DNA of 64,000 bases from Paraburkholderia domus (lineage in GTDB: Bacteria > Pseudomonadota > Gammaproteobacteria > Burkholderiales > Burkholderiaceae): NCBI RefSeq assembly GCF_905220705.1, contig NZ_CAJNAT010000006.1, forward strand, positions 62,001 to 126,000, written 5' to 3'. Below, piece by piece: positions 26,913 through 35,891 of the stretch. The translations under genes were made by a program, and so were the position numbers. Positions within the stretch are counted from its first letter, which is position 1; every line of letters begins with the position of its first letter. The notes below the pieces were generated by a model. It saw nothing but the letters and a program-made list of their open reading frames with translations. It was not told where the DNA came from and did not search any database.

Positions 26913-28459
26913 GCACGCCGTCCACGCCGCCGTCAGTTTCAGGATCGTCGGCAGCGGCGCAAGCCTCGGCGATTCCGCCTGCAGTCGTGACGGAACATGC
27001 CGAGCGCAGCGCGCCGTCGGCGGTCGCCGCGAGGCTCGTGCCCTACGGCTTCGCCCGCAGCGGCCAGATTCTGGTCGCACATCAGCACGCCGACGGTCTC
27101 GAAGTCTGGATCAGCGAACGCACCAGCGATGCTGCGCTGGCCGAGGTCGCGCGTAACTTCGGCGCGTTGTCCGTTGTCCGTTTGCCCGCCGACGAACTCG
27201 CGCAGGCGATCAACCAGGCGTATGCGCGTCAGGACGGCAGCGCGGCGCAAGTGGTCGGCGAGGTGGAAGGCGAAGTCGATCTGTCGCGATTGATGCAGGA
27301 CATCCCCGAGGTCGAGGATCTGCTCGAATCGGAAGACGACGCGCCGATCATCCGCATGATCAACGCGCTGCTTACGCAAGCGGCGCGTGAACAGGCCTCG
27401 GATATTCACATTGAGCCGTTCGAGACGTCTTCTGTGGTGCGCTTCCGTGTCGACGGCACGCTGCGCGATGTGGTGCGGCCGAAGAAGGCGTTGCACGGCG
27501 CGCTGATCTCGCGGATCAAGATCATGGCGCAGCTCGACATTGCCGAGAAGCGCCTGCCGCAAGACGGCCGTATCACGCTGCGTGTCGGCGGACGTCCGGT
27601 CGACGTGCGTGTCTCGACGCTGCCCACCGGTCACGGCGAGCGCGCGGTGCTGCGTCTGCTGGAAAAGGACGCATCGCGCCTGAATCTCGAAGCGCTCGGC
27701 ATGGCGCCCGACACGCTCGTCAAATTCGACAAGCTGATCGGCAAACCGCACGGCATCGTGCTGGTAACAGGCCCGACCGGCTCGGGTAAGACGACCACGC
27801 TGTATGCGTCGATGTCGCGGCTCGAAACCGCGACGACCAACATTATGACGGTCGAAGATCCGATCGAATACGACCTCTCCGGCATCGGCCAGACACAGGT
27901 CAACGAGCGGATCGGCATGACCTTCGCGCGGGCGCTGCGTTCGATTCTGCGGCAGGACCCGGACGTCATCATGATCGGTGAAATCCGTGATCTGGAAACC
28001 GCGCAGATCGCGGTGCAGGCATCGCTCACCGGTCACCTTGTGTTGGCGACGTTGCACACGAACGACGCGGCGTCCGCCGTCACGCGTTTGACCGACATGG
28101 GTGTTGAGCCGTATCTGCTGGCGTCGTCGCTGCTCGGTGTGCTGGCGCAGCGGCTGGTGCGGCGGCTGTGCCCGGTGTGCCGCGAAGAGCGCGTCGAAGA
28201 GGATGGCAGCGTGCGCTGGCATCCGGTCGGCTGCGACAGGTGCGGCCAGTCCGGCTATGCGGGCCGGCGCGGCGTATACGAACTGCTTTTGATCGACGAC
28301 GAAATCCGCGCGCTGGTTCACCGCAATGCATCCGATGCGGAAATTCTTGCTTCGGGCCGTGCGCAAGGCATGCGTACGCTGCGCGAAGACGCGGACCGCT
28401 GGCTCGCATCCGGGCTGACGTCGCTCGAAGAAGTGATCCGTGTAACGGGCGGAGCATAA
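26909..28459 (+). CDS. gspE: Type II secretion ATPase GspE
   Basis: This 516-residue ATPase starts at a GTG that overlaps the gspD stop (GTGA). It has an N1E-like domain (40-125) that binds GspL, Walker A GPTGSGKT (288-295), Asp box and Walker B (DVIMIGEIRD, 352-361), a His box (TGHLVLATLHTNDA) and a zinc-finger tetracysteine Cys421, 424, 442, 445. It powers pseudopilus assembly from the cytoplasm. A longer open frame upstream lies inside gspD and is rejected. Confidence 0.96.
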   Translation: MSTPSTPPSVSGSSAAAQASAIPPAVVTEHAERSAPSAVAARLVPYGFARSGQILVAHQHADGLEVWISERTSDAALAEVARNFGALSVVRLPADELAQAINQAYARQDGSAAQVVGEVEGEVDLSRLMQDIPEVEDLLESEDDAPIIRMINALLTQAAREQASDIHIEPFETSSVVRFRVDGTLRDVVRPKKALHGALISRIKIMAQLDIAEKRLPQDGRITLRVGGRPVDVRVSTLPTGHGERAVLRLLEKDASRLNLEALGMAPDTLVKFDKLIGKPHGIVLVTGPTGSGKTTTLYASMSRLETATTNIMTVEDPIEYDLSGIGQTQVNERIGMTFARALRSILRQDPDVIMIGEIRDLETAQIAVQASLTGHLVLATLHTNDAASAVTRLTDMGVEPYLLASSLLGVLAQRLVRRLCPVCREERVEEDGSVRWHPVGCDRCGQSGYAGRRGVYELLLIDDEIRALVHRNASDAEILASGRAQGMRTLREDADRWLASGLTSLEEVIRVTGGA

Positions 28460-28463
28460 GCGC

Positions 28464-29681
28464 ATGCCGGCATTTCGTTTCGAAGCGATCGACGCGGCGG
28501 GCAAAGCGCAAAAAGGCGTGCTCGACGCGGACAGCGCGCGCGGCGCGCGGACCAATCTGCGTTCGCAAGGACTGACGCCACTCGTCGTCGAACCGGCTGC
28601 GACGCGCACACGCGGCGAGCGCAATCAACGCCTGTCGATGGGACGGCGTTTGTCGCAGCGCGAGCAGGCGATTCTCACGCGGCAACTGGCCAGCCTGCTA
28701 ATCGCCGGCTTGCCGCTCGACGAAGCGCTTTCGGTGCTGACCGAGCAATCGGAGCGCGACTACATTCGCGAGCTGATGGCGTCGATTCGCGCCGAAGTGC
28801 TTGGCGGCCATTCGCTCGCGAATGCGTTGACGCAACATCCTAAAGACTTCCCCGAGATCTATCGCGCGCTGGTGGCTGCCGGTGAACATACCGGCAAGCT
28901 CGGTCTCGTGCTCTCGCGTCTGGCTGATTACATCGAGCAACGCAACGCGCTCAAGCAGAAGATCGTGCTCGCGTTCACCTACCCGGCGATCGTGACGCTC
29001 ATCGCCTTCGGCATCGTCACGTTTCTATTGAGCTACGTGGTGCCGCAAGTGGTGAACGTGTTCGCCAGCACCAAACAGCAGCTGCCGATTCTCACCATCA
29101 TGATGATGGCGCTGTCCGGTTTCGTGCGGCACTGGTGGTGGGCGATGCTGCTCGGCGTGGCCGTGCTGGTGTATCTGGTGCGCTCGATCCTGAAGCAGCC
29201 CGGCCCGCGCCTCGCCTTCGACCGCTGGCTGTTGACCGCCCCGCTGCTTGGCAAACTCGTGCGTGGCTACAACACGGTCCGCTTTGCCAGCACGCTAGGC
29301 ATTCTGACGGCAGCAGGCGTGCCGATTCTGCGCGCGCTGCAAGCCGCCGCCGAGACGCTCAGCAACAACGCGATGCGCGAGAACATCGACGATGCGATCG
29401 TGCGTGTGCGCGAAGGCACGTCCTTGTCGCGCGCGCTCGGCAATACGAAGACATTTCCGCCGGTGCTGGTTCACCTGATCCGTTCGGGTGAAGCGACCGG
29501 CGACGTGACGACCATGCTCGACCGCGCAGCTGACGGCGAAGCACGCGAGCTGGAGCGTCGCACGATGTTCCTGACGAGCCTGCTCGAGCCGTTGCTGATT
29601 CTGGCGATGGGAGGGGTGGTGCTGGTGATCGTGCTGGCGGTGATGCTGCCGATCATCGAGTTGAACAACCTGGTGCAGTAA
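28464..29681 (+). CDS. gspF: Type II secretion inner-membrane platform protein GspF
   Basis: This 405-residue protein has two T2SSF domains (about 70-190 and 275-395), with membrane helices at about 170-192, 222-240 and 377-400. Signature stretches are REQAILTRQLASLLIAGLPLDEAL and FPPVLVHLIRSGEATGDV. It starts 4 bp after the gspE stop with GGAGCATAAGC before the ATG, so it is translationally coupled. It anchors GspE-driven pseudopilus assembly. Confidence 0.96.
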   Translation: MPAFRFEAIDAAGKAQKGVLDADSARGARTNLRSQGLTPLVVEPAATRTRGERNQRLSMGRRLSQREQAILTRQLASLLIAGLPLDEALSVLTEQSERDYIRELMASIRAEVLGGHSLANALTQHPKDFPEIYRALVAAGEHTGKLGLVLSRLADYIEQRNALKQKIVLAFTYPAIVTLIAFGIVTFLLSYVVPQVVNVFASTKQQLPILTIMMMALSGFVRHWWWAMLLGVAVLVYLVRSILKQPGPRLAFDRWLLTAPLLGKLVRGYNTVRFASTLGILTAAGVPILRALQAAAETLSNNAMRENIDDAIVRVREGTSLSRALGNTKTFPPVLVHLIRSGEATGDVTTMLDRAADGEARELERRTMFLTSLLEPLLILAMGGVVLVIVLAVMLPIIELNNLVQ

Positions 29682-29788
29682 AGCGGAGAGGTTTTTCGAT
29701 TGCGCGGCTGCGGCGGTTAATGTGGGAGCCGCTGTGGGAGCCGCCGCGGCCGTTACGCAATCAGCTGACGCGAGGGAGAACGCCTGGG

Positions 29789-30208
29789 TCAGCGTACGTA
29801 GATCGTGGGACCTGCCGGATTGGCTGGCAGGAACACTTCGGAATGCGCGCCATTGCGGTCGATGATGATCGAGCGGGCGCGGACTTCGGAGAGCTTGGCG
29901 CCTTGCATGAGCGCGCTGCCGAGCGATACCGCATGCGGCGGTTCGCCGCCGACGCTGACGATGGCTGCGGCCCCTTCCCGCAAAGCAAGGATGCCGAACA
30001 GATGCACGTCCTGGTTGGCGCTGCGGGTGAGCTGCCCGCCGAACAGCGTGGCGGCCTGTTCGGTCGAGACCTGCGCGTGCGCGGCGGCAGCGGGCAACGG
30101 CGCGCCCGACGTCGTGGAGATCGTGATGACCCAGTAGGTCAGCGTCGCGCAGAATACGGCGAACAGCGCGAGCGACAGAAGGCGGATTTGGATGGCGTTC
30201 ATGCGCAT
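29789..30208 (-). CDS. gspC: Type II secretion GspC-like inner-membrane protein, PDZ-less, on the opposite strand
   Basis: This 139-residue protein has one N-terminal membrane helix (about 8-29, IRLLSLALFAVFCATLTYWVITI) and a periplasmic homology-region domain: ATLFGGQL, DVHLFGILALREG AAIVSVGGEPPHAV and the ending EVFLPANPAGPTIYVR. GspC links the inner-membrane platform to the GspD N0 domain. There is no PDZ or coiled-coil C-terminus. It is encoded against the flow of the cluster between gspF and gspG; I recall a similar placement in B. pseudomallei but cannot check it. Start may be 30208 or 30202. Confidence 0.85.
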   Translation of the reverse strand: MRMNAIQIRLLSLALFAVFCATLTYWVITISTTSGAPLPAAAAHAQVSTEQAATLFGGQLTRSANQDVHLFGILALREGAAAIVSVGGEPPHAVSLGSALMQGAKLSEVRARSIIIDRNGAHSEVFLPANPAGPTIYVR

Positions 30209-30439
30209 ATTGTACGGACTATTGTGAAAATTGCGTTGTGGGAAAGTGCCCCTAACTTGGCGCTTCGCACCAGGTTCCCCCGAGGGGAGGCGAGAAACTT
30301 GGGGTGGCCCGGCGTTTTCTCGCAACCCTTCAACTGCATGACATTAAAATGACCGGCCGGGCGCGTTCAATGGCACCGTGATTGCCTGCCGCGCACATCC
30401 CGCCCGATCGAAATTTCACCTGAAAAGAGGTAGCAACTT

Positions 30440-30904
30440 ATGCAACTGTCGACCACTCGCCGTACCGAAATCGCGGGTCCGCGCAGCCGTCGTCAACGCG
30501 GTTTCACGCTGATTGAAATCATGGTCGTGATCGCGATTCTGGGCATTCTGGCGGCGTTGATCGTGCCGAAAATCATGAGTCGTCCGGACGAAGCGCGGCG
30601 CGTGGCCGCCAAGCAGGACATTGGCACCGTGATGCAGGCGCTGAAACTCTACCGTCTCGACAACGGCCGTTATCCGACTCAGGAGCAAGGCCTGCGCGCG
30701 CTGATCGAAAAGCCGAGCACAGACCCCGTGCCGAATAACTGGAAGGACGGCGGCTACCTCGAACGTCTGCCGAACGATCCGTGGGGCAATACCTATCAGT
30801 ATCTGAACCCGGGCGTGCATGGCGAAATCGACGTATTCAGTTACGGCGCGGACGGCAAACCGGGCGGCGAAGGCAACGACGCCGACATAGGTTCGTGGCA
30901 GTAG
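30440..30904 (+). CDS. gspG: Major pseudopilin GspG
   Basis: This 154-residue type IV pilin-like protein has the prepilin peptidase site RQRG/FTLIE (cleavage after Gly21, Glu at +5), a long hydrophobic N-helix, and a GspG C-terminus with calcium-site-type residues ([32 protein letters not shown]). It polymerises into the pseudopilus. AAAGAGG precedes the ATG. A hairpin separates it from gspH, which may favour its excess over minor pseudopilins. Confidence 0.97.
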   Translation: MQLSTTRRTEIAGPRSRRQRGFTLIEIMVVIAILGILAALIVPKIMSRPDEARRVAAKQDIGTVMQALKLYRLDNGRYPTQEQGLRALIEKPSTDPVPNNWKDGGYLERLPNDPWGNTYQYLNPGVHGEIDVFSYGADGKPGGEGNDADIGSWQ

Positions 30905-30945
30905 TCCGGTAGTTCAATGGTTTATTGAGCGCAGTTGATTGTCAG

Positions 30946-30989
30946 GCGCGCCGGATCGCCCTGCTCTTTGGCGATCCACCGCGCGTTTT
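30946..30989 (+). terminator. Attenuator-like hairpin between gspG and gspH
   Basis: Inner stem GGATCGCC (30953-30960) and GGCGATCC (30970-30977), outer stem GCGCG with CGCGC, followed by TTTTAT. It could stop a share of transcripts after gspG or protect its 3' end. The 123 bp between gspG and gspH hold nothing else. Confidence 0.65.
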
Positions 30990-31027
30990 ATCGACGCATT
31001 GTTTTTCTGATCTTTAGTTGATCGTTC

Positions 31028-31618
31028 GTGGCCGGCACTATGCGACTGTCCGCTTGCAAGTCCTCTGTGGACACTTCGTGTACGGCATCACTGCCGGGCA
31101 CGGCGTGCGTCGGCGCGCGCGTGCACGGCCCGCGTGGCGCACGCCGTTTCAGCGCAGGCGGCCCGAAGCGTGCGGCAGGTTTCACGCTGCTGGAAATGAT
31201 GGTGGTGCTGGTCATCGCGGGCATTCTGGTATCGCTGACCGCGCTGACGATGACGCGCAACCCGCGCACCGATCTGAACGAAGAAGCGCAGCGTCTCGCG
31301 CTGCTGTTCGAGTCGGCCGGCGACGAAGCCCAGGTGCGCGCACGGCCGATCGCGTGGCAGCCGCTCGATGGCGGTTTCCGCTTCGATCAACGTACCGAAG
31401 ACGGCTGGCGTCCGCTGCGTGACGACCTGCTCGGGCCGCGCAACTGGGAAGGTGGTGTGACCGGCGTAACGATCAGCTACCCAGGGTCGGATTCGCACCC
31501 GAGCCGTGTCGTGTTCGGCACCGAAGCGATCGACGTGCCCGTGCAGATCACGCTGTTTTCGGCGGCGGGGCGCGCGACGATCGTCGGCACCGGCAACGGC
31601 CGCTATGAGGTGCACTGA
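31028..31618 (+). CDS. gspH: Minor pseudopilin GspH
   Basis: A 196-residue protein as drawn, with cleavage motif AAG/FTLLEMMVVLVIAGILVSLTALTM (Gly51). The mature part has the GspH beta-rich ending (GRATIVGTGNGRYEVH). The leader of 51 residues is long for a prepilin and lacks a ribosome-binding site at the GTG used; a later start, for example GTG at 31121, would leave a 20-residue leader. It ends one base before the gspI start codon. Confidence 0.88.
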   Translation: MAGTMRLSACKSSVDTSCTASLPGTACVGARVHGPRGARRFSAGGPKRAAGFTLLEMMVVLVIAGILVSLTALTMTRNPRTDLNEEAQRLALLFESAGDEAQVRARPIAWQPLDGGFRFDQRTEDGWRPLRDDLLGPRNWEGGVTGVTISYPGSDSHPSRVVFGTEAIDVPVQITLFSAAGRATIVGTGNGRYEVH

Positions 31619-31619
31619 G

Positions 31620-32036
31620 ATGCGTCGTTGCAGGGACATGGGAGCGCGCGTATCGCAGTGTGATTCGCAGCGCGGGTTTACGATGATCGAAGTGCTGGTG
31701 GCGCTGGCGATCATCGCGATTGCGTTGGCGGCATCGTTGCGCGCGGTCGGGAGTCTGGCGAGCGGCGAAGCCGATCTGCATCAACGGCTATTGGCGGGAT
31801 GGAGTGCGGACAATACGTTGGCGCAATTGCATTTGACGCATGGCTGGCCAAACGTCGGCTCGACGAGTTTTGACTGTTCGCAGGGCAATTTGCAGCTGAT
31901 TTGCACCGAGCATGTGACGGCGACGCCGAATCCGGTGTTTCGTCGAGTGGAAGTGATGGTGACGATGCCGGGGCGTTCCGGCAATCTTGCCCAGATGGTG
32001 ACGGTGGTCGCGAATGAAAACAACCGTTCCCTCTAA
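31620..32036 (+). CDS. gspI: Minor pseudopilin GspI
   Basis: This 138-residue protein has the cleavage site SQRG/FTMIEVLVALAIIAIALAASLRA (Gly19, Glu +5). With GspJ and GspK it forms the initiating tip complex of the pseudopilus. The ATG at 31620 begins one base after the gspH stop, and the 3' end overlaps gspJ by 23 bp. Confidence 0.93.
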   Translation: MRRCRDMGARVSQCDSQRGFTMIEVLVALAIIAIALAASLRAVGSLASGEADLHQRLLAGWSADNTLAQLHLTHGWPNVGSTSFDCSQGNLQLICTEHVTATPNPVFRRVEVMVTMPGRSGNLAQMVTVVANENNRSL

Positions 32037-32691
32037 GCGCCGCGGCCGATCGGGCGCGCGTGGTTTCACGCTGATCGAGTTGCTGGTTGCGATTGCGATC
32101 ATGGCGGTGATTGCCGTGTTGTCGTGGCGCGGCTTGGACCAGATCATTCGTGGCCGGCAGACGATTACGAACGCGATGGAAGACGAGCGCGTTTTTGCGC
32201 AGTTGTTCGACCAGATGCGAATCGATGCGCGGCAGGCCGCGTCGGATGATGAGTCAGGACAGGCGGCCGTGTCGGTGTCAGGCAGCGTGTTGCAGATCGT
32301 GCGCGAGATGGTGCTGCCGGGCACGGCACCGCGTTTGCAGGTGGTGAGGTATCGCGTGTCTGAGGGGCGCGTGGTCCGGTACGCATCGCCGCCGTTGGGG
32401 AATGTGGGCGAGCTGCGGCGCGCGCTGCGCGGTGGCGAGGGAGAGGGCTGGACGGCGGTACCGCTGATGGGGGGCGTCGGTGCTATTTCTGCTCGCCTTT
32501 ATGTGCCCAAGGTTGGCTGGACCACCCAGATGAAGGATGTGCAGAGTGCTATTACGGAGAACGACAATAATTTGAAGGTGCCCCAGTTGGGGAATGCGCC
32601 GCTGCCGCGGTCGGTGACTGGGCTGGAAGTGAGTGTTGGGGCTAAGTCGTTGGCGCAGCCTGTTACGCGGGTTTTTCTCGTCGGAGAATGA
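32014..32691 (+). CDS. gspJ: Minor pseudopilin GspJ
   Basis: This 225-residue protein has the cleavage site GARG/FTLIELLVAIAIMAVIAVLSW (Gly17) and the GspJ tip-complex fold (LIRG.., VRYRVSEGRVVRY, LYVPKVGW). The last roughly 230 bp shift to T/G-rich codons next to repeat copy C. Its TGA is followed by one base and then the ATG of gspK. Confidence 0.93.
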   Translation: MKTTVPSKRRGRSGARGFTLIELLVAIAIMAVIAVLSWRGLDQIIRGRQTITNAMEDERVFAQLFDQMRIDARQAASDDESGQAAVSVSGSVLQIVREMVLPGTAPRLQVVRYRVSEGRVVRYASPPLGNVGELRRALRGGEGEGWTAVPLMGGVGAISARLYVPKVGWTTQMKDVQSAITENDNNLKVPQLGNAPLPRSVTGLEVSVGAKSLAQPVTRVFLVGE

Positions 32692-32692
32692 G

Positions 32693-34441
32693 ATGAAGGT
32701 TTTTTTGTTGTCTCCGCGACGCTCTGGGTCTTCGGTGTTTTTATTGTCTTCGCGACGCGCTGTGTCTGTGCGCCTGCGGCGGTGGCTTTCGTTCTGTTCT
32801 TTGCCTGTTCGGCGTTTTTTTCTGTGCGCTTATGGGGTTGGCCTTTCCTTGTTTTGTTATCGGTCTATTGGCGTCGCCCCTGTGCGGGGCGGGCACCTAC
32901 TTTTCTTTGCCGCCGCAAAGAAAAGTAGGCAAAAGAAAGCGGCTCAAACCGCTAATGCTAAGCGGGTCCCCCGCGCAGCTAACGGCAGTGGTGCATCTGG
33001 AATCCGTGCCCTCGCACATTCAGCTTTCGTGACAAGGCAGTCATCCGTTCCGGTGAGCGCGCAGCGCGAGGCGGGAAGTATGACTGCCTTGTCACTCCGG
33101 GTTGAGGGTACGGGGGCACAGATTCCAGATGTACCACTACCCCCTCCAAGCCAGGGGACCCGCTTAAGAGCTAGCGGTTTGAGCTGCTTTCTTTTGCCTA
33201 CTTTTCTTTGCAGCAGGCAAAGAAAAGTAGGTGCCCCCCCGCACAGGGGGAACGCCAATAGACCGATAAGAAAACAAGGAAAGGCCAACGCCGTAAGCGC
33301 ACAGGCAGGAAAGCTGCCGCGGCCAGTACAAGGAAAGGCCAGCCCCGCAGGCACACAGGCAAAAAGGCAGCCGCAGGCAAAACAACAAGGCGTAGCAATC
33401 ATCAGCGCCCTACTAGTAGTCGCGCTATCAGCGATCTTAGTATCGGGCATGCTCTGGCGCCAGCAAGTCCAAATCCGAAGGATAGAAAACCAGCGCCTCC
33501 TATCCCAGGCGCTATGGGTCTCACGAGGCGCACTGGACTGGACGCGCCTGATCCTCCGCTCGGAGGGCGACACCTCGGCAGGCATCACCTACCTAGGTGG
33601 CTTATGGGGCGTCCCCATCGCCAAAACGCGCCTGTCGGATTTCCTCGGGCAAATAGGTGAAGTCAGAGCCGAGCAAGGCCAGGAAACCTATCTCTCAGGT
33701 TCAATCGAAGACGCCCAGGCAAAATTCAACCTCCGCAACCTGGTCTCGAGCCCAGCGCCCGGCGTCATGCAGCTGGACACGGAGCAGATCGGCGCCTATC
33801 AGCGTCTGCTCGTATCCCTGGGTGTGAACAGCCAACTGGCGAAAGCCACCGCCCTGCAGGTACGCGCAAGTCTCGCTCAATCGGCGACACGTTTTCAGCA
33901 GGTCACGTCCACCGCCGGGACAACGACGGCCCCGGTCACCGCGGGCGGCGGCGCCACCGGCGGCAGCTTCACCGACAAACCCGGTATGGAAGACGGCGAC
34001 GACAACGCGGCGGTCGCGCCGCTGCAAATGATCAGCGTCGATTCGCTGCTCGATATCCCCGGCTATACGCCGGAAATGGTCGCGCGCTTGCGGCCGTTCG
34101 TCACCGTGCTGCCGACGGTATCGGCAGTCAACATGAATACGGCCTCCGCCGAAGTGATCGCGGCGATCGTGCCGGGGATGAGTCTGTCCTCCGCGCAAGC
34201 CTTCGTCGCGCGTCGGCAGACAGTGTTTTTCCATAACGTCAGCGATGTGCAACTCGCCTTGCGCGGCGCGGGCGTACAGACGGTCGAGATCGATCCGGGC
34301 GAAATGGACGTCAACTCGAACTACTTTCTGATCCACGGCCGCGTGCAGCACGAACGCGCGGAAGTGGACCGCACGACCCTCGTCTATCGCGACGCATTGA
34401 CTCACACTACGCGTATCGTGCGGATACAAGACCAATTATGA
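32693..34441 (+). CDS. gspK: Minor pseudopilin GspK with a repeat-derived N-terminal extension
   Basis: The GspK core starts at KQQG/VAIISALLVVALSAILVSGMLWRQQVQIRRIENQ (Gly codon 33389) and continues about 350 residues to 34441, including RGALDWTRLIL and LLDIPGYTPEM, as in normal GspK; the usual Glu +5 is absent, as in other GspK. In frame before it are 232 codons, from the ATG at 32693 beside the gspJ stop through an inverted pair of the long repeat. The true start is uncertain: 32693 with a giant leader, ATG 33079, or a start just before the core. Prepilin leaders are normally short, so processing may be altered. Confidence 0.75.
   Translation: MKVFLLSPRRSGSSVFLLSSRRAVSVRLRRWLSFCSLPVRRFFLCAYGVGLSLFCYRSIGVAPVRGGHLLFFAAAKKSRQKKAAQTANAKRVPRAANGSGASGIRALAHSAFVTRQSSVPVSAQREAGSMTALSLRVEGTGAQIPDVPLPPPSQGTRLRASGLSCFLLPTFLCSRQRKVGAPPHRGNANRPIRKQGKANAVSAQAGKLPRPVQGKASPAGTQAKRQPQAKQQGVAIISALLVVALSAILVSGMLWRQQVQIRRIENQRLLSQALWVSRGALDWTRLILRSEGDTSAGITYLGGLWGVPIAKTRLSDFLGQIGEVRAEQGQETYLSGSIEDAQAKFNLRNLVSSPAPGVMQLDTEQIGAYQRLLVSLGVNSQLAKATALQVRASLAQSATRFQQVTSTAGTTTAPVTAGGGATGGSFTDKPGMEDGDDNAAVAPLQMISVDSLLDIPGYTPEMVARLRPFVTVLPTVSAVNMNTASAEVIAAIVPGMSLSSAQAFVARRQTVFFHNVSDVQLALRGAGVQTVEIDPGEMDVNSNYFLIHGRVQHERAEVDRTTLVYRDALTHTTRIVRIQDQL
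32802..33060 (+). repeat. Long palindromic repeat, copy C (inside gspJ-gspK junction)
   Basis: The family landmarks in plus orientation: TTTGCCTGTTCGGCG, GGCCTTTCCTTG, GTCTATT, GCCCCTGTGCGGGGC, CTTTTCTTTGC-CGCC-GCAAAGAAAAG, GCGGGTCCCCCGC, GCATCTGGAATCCG and GTGACAAGGCAGTCAT. It starts about 110 bp past the gspJ stop after a T/G-rich lead-in and faces copy D across about 15 bp. Confidence 0.85.
33075..33330 (-). repeat. Long palindromic repeat, copy D (inverted, upstream of GspK core)
   Basis: Mirror of copy C: ATGACTGCCTTGTCAC, GATTCCAGAT, GGGGACCCGC, CTTTTCTTTGC and its partner around a short loop, CCCGCACAGGGGG, CAAGGAAAGGCC. With copy C it makes a near-continuous inverted pair of about 250 bp arms that could form a large hairpin in mRNA or a cruciform in DNA. 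Confidence 0.85.
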
Positions 34442-34469
34442 ATAACGCCTTTCCCAGAGAGAGTGGCCT

Positions 34470-35891
34470 TTGAGCACGCTGATCGTCCTATTGCCGCCGC
34501 GTGACCCGGCGGTGCCGTCGCAGGAATGGCAACTGCCGGACTTGCCGTTCCTGTTGCTCGACAAATCGGGCCGCACCCAACGCGCAGGCCGCTCGGCGCT
34601 TGCGCTGCTGCCGCGCGCTTCGTCGACGGTGCTGATGGTCGCCGCCCGCGACCTGCTGATGATGCCCGCCAAGCTGCCGCCATTGCGCGGTCCGAGGTTG
34701 CGTCAGGCATTGCCGAATATCGTCGAGGATCAGTTGATCCAGGACCCGCAAACCTGCCACATCGCCGTCGACCCGCAACCGGTGGCCGGCGGCCGGCAGT
34801 TGCTCGCGATCATCGACCGCGGCTGGTTCCGCTTTATCTGCGAGGGCTTTGCCGCAGCCGGCCACCGCAGCTTGCGCGCCGTGCCGGTCACGCGTTGCCT
34901 GCCGCAAGCAGTCGCGCTCGATACACCCGCCGAAGTTGCGGAAATGGTCAACGCGGGTGAGCCGGTCATAGCGGGCTCGGCGAGCGTCGCGACGTCGTTG
35001 CCAGGCGTGGCGCCGATTGTCGCGCCGGGCGTCGCGTCGGCGGTGCCGATGGTGGCAGCCGTGCTCGGTGCCGTCGTCCAGACCGCGCCCGCATTGCTGC
35101 TCGAAGGCGCGATCGAAAGCGCGATGAGCAACGGTGCGCCACGCGTCGAACTGGCTATCGCGCGCGGCGTGCAAGGCGAAGGGCTGGCGGTGCCGGCTAG
35201 CGCCGTGAACGCGACGCTCAGCGCGCTCGCCGGCGCCGCGCCGGTCTCGCTGTACATGCTGACCGAGGTGCCGGGCAACGAGCCGAGTCTCGCAGCAACC
35301 AGCCCGGCAAAGCTGGCTGCCTACGTGCACGGGGCGAGCCCGTTGCCGTTCGAACAACTCGCGCGCCGCGCGCTGACGTGCCGCTTCGACCTGTGTCAGT
35401 TCGAGTTCGCCTCGCAGCCGTGGCGGCTCGACCGCGCGACGCTGCGGCGTCTGCGCCTGCCGGTCATGCTGGCGGTCGGCGCGCTGGTGATCGCGATTGT
35501 CGGCGCGAATGTGCAATGGTTGATGCTCTCGCGCCAACGCGACGCGATCAACACGCAGATGACCGAGCAGCTCCTCAACGCCTTCCCCAAGACGACGGTC
35601 GTGCTGGATGCGCCCGATCAGATGTCGCGCCAGTTGCAGCAGTTGCGCGTGGCGGCGGGCGAATTGTCGCCAGACGATTTTCTATCGCTCGCCGATGGCC
35701 TGGCGCGTTCGTTGGCGCCGGTGCCGGTCAACGGCATCGCCGCGCTTGATTATCACGATCGGCGGCTCGATGTGACCTTCAAGCCCGAAGTGAAACTCGA
35801 TGCCGATTTCACCAAGCGCCTCGCGCGCAACGGCCTGACCGGCGCGATCGACAGCAACACCGGCAAGTGGACCATCAGGAACGGACAATGA
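34470..35891 (+). CDS. gspL: Type II secretion inner-membrane protein GspL
   Basis: This 473-residue bitopic protein has a cytoplasmic actin-like domain (about 1-330) that binds GspE, one membrane helix (PVMLAVGALVIAIVGANVQWLML, about 331-353) and a periplasmic ferredoxin-like end. The start is TTG after AGAGAGTGGCC, 28 bp beyond gspK. An Ala/Val-rich stretch at about 170-215 (GVAPIVAPGVASAVPMVAAVLGAV) is unusually hydrophobic for the cytoplasmic domain. The 3' end overlaps gspM as ATGA. Confidence 0.92.
   Translation: MSTLIVLLPPRDPAVPSQEWQLPDLPFLLLDKSGRTQRAGRSALALLPRASSTVLMVAARDLLMMPAKLPPLRGPRLRQALPNIVEDQLIQDPQTCHIAVDPQPVAGGRQLLAIIDRGWFRFICEGFAAAGHRSLRAVPVTRCLPQAVALDTPAEVAEMVNAGEPVIAGSASVATSLPGVAPIVAPGVASAVPMVAAVLGAVVQTAPALLLEGAIESAMSNGAPRVELAIARGVQGEGLAVPASAVNATLSALAGAAPVSLYMLTEVPGNEPSLAATSPAKLAAYVHGASPLPFEQLARRALTCRFDLCQFEFASQPWRLDRATLRRLRLPVMLAVGALVIAIVGANVQWLMLSRQRDAINTQMTEQLLNAFPKTTVVLDAPDQMSRQLQQLRVAAGELSPDDFLSLADGLARSLAPVPVNGIAALDYHDRRLDVTFKPEVKLDADFTKRLARNGLTGAIDSNTGKWTIRNGQ

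Noticed and set aside
26939..28624. A 561-codon minus-strand frame opposite gspE
   Set aside because: Antisense shadow of gspE; no family resemblance, extreme Arg/His/Gln content.
30902..30945. tRNA-like string (GGTAGTTCAATGGT) after gspG
   Set aside because: Resembles a D-arm but no acceptor stem, anticodon arm or T-arm follows.
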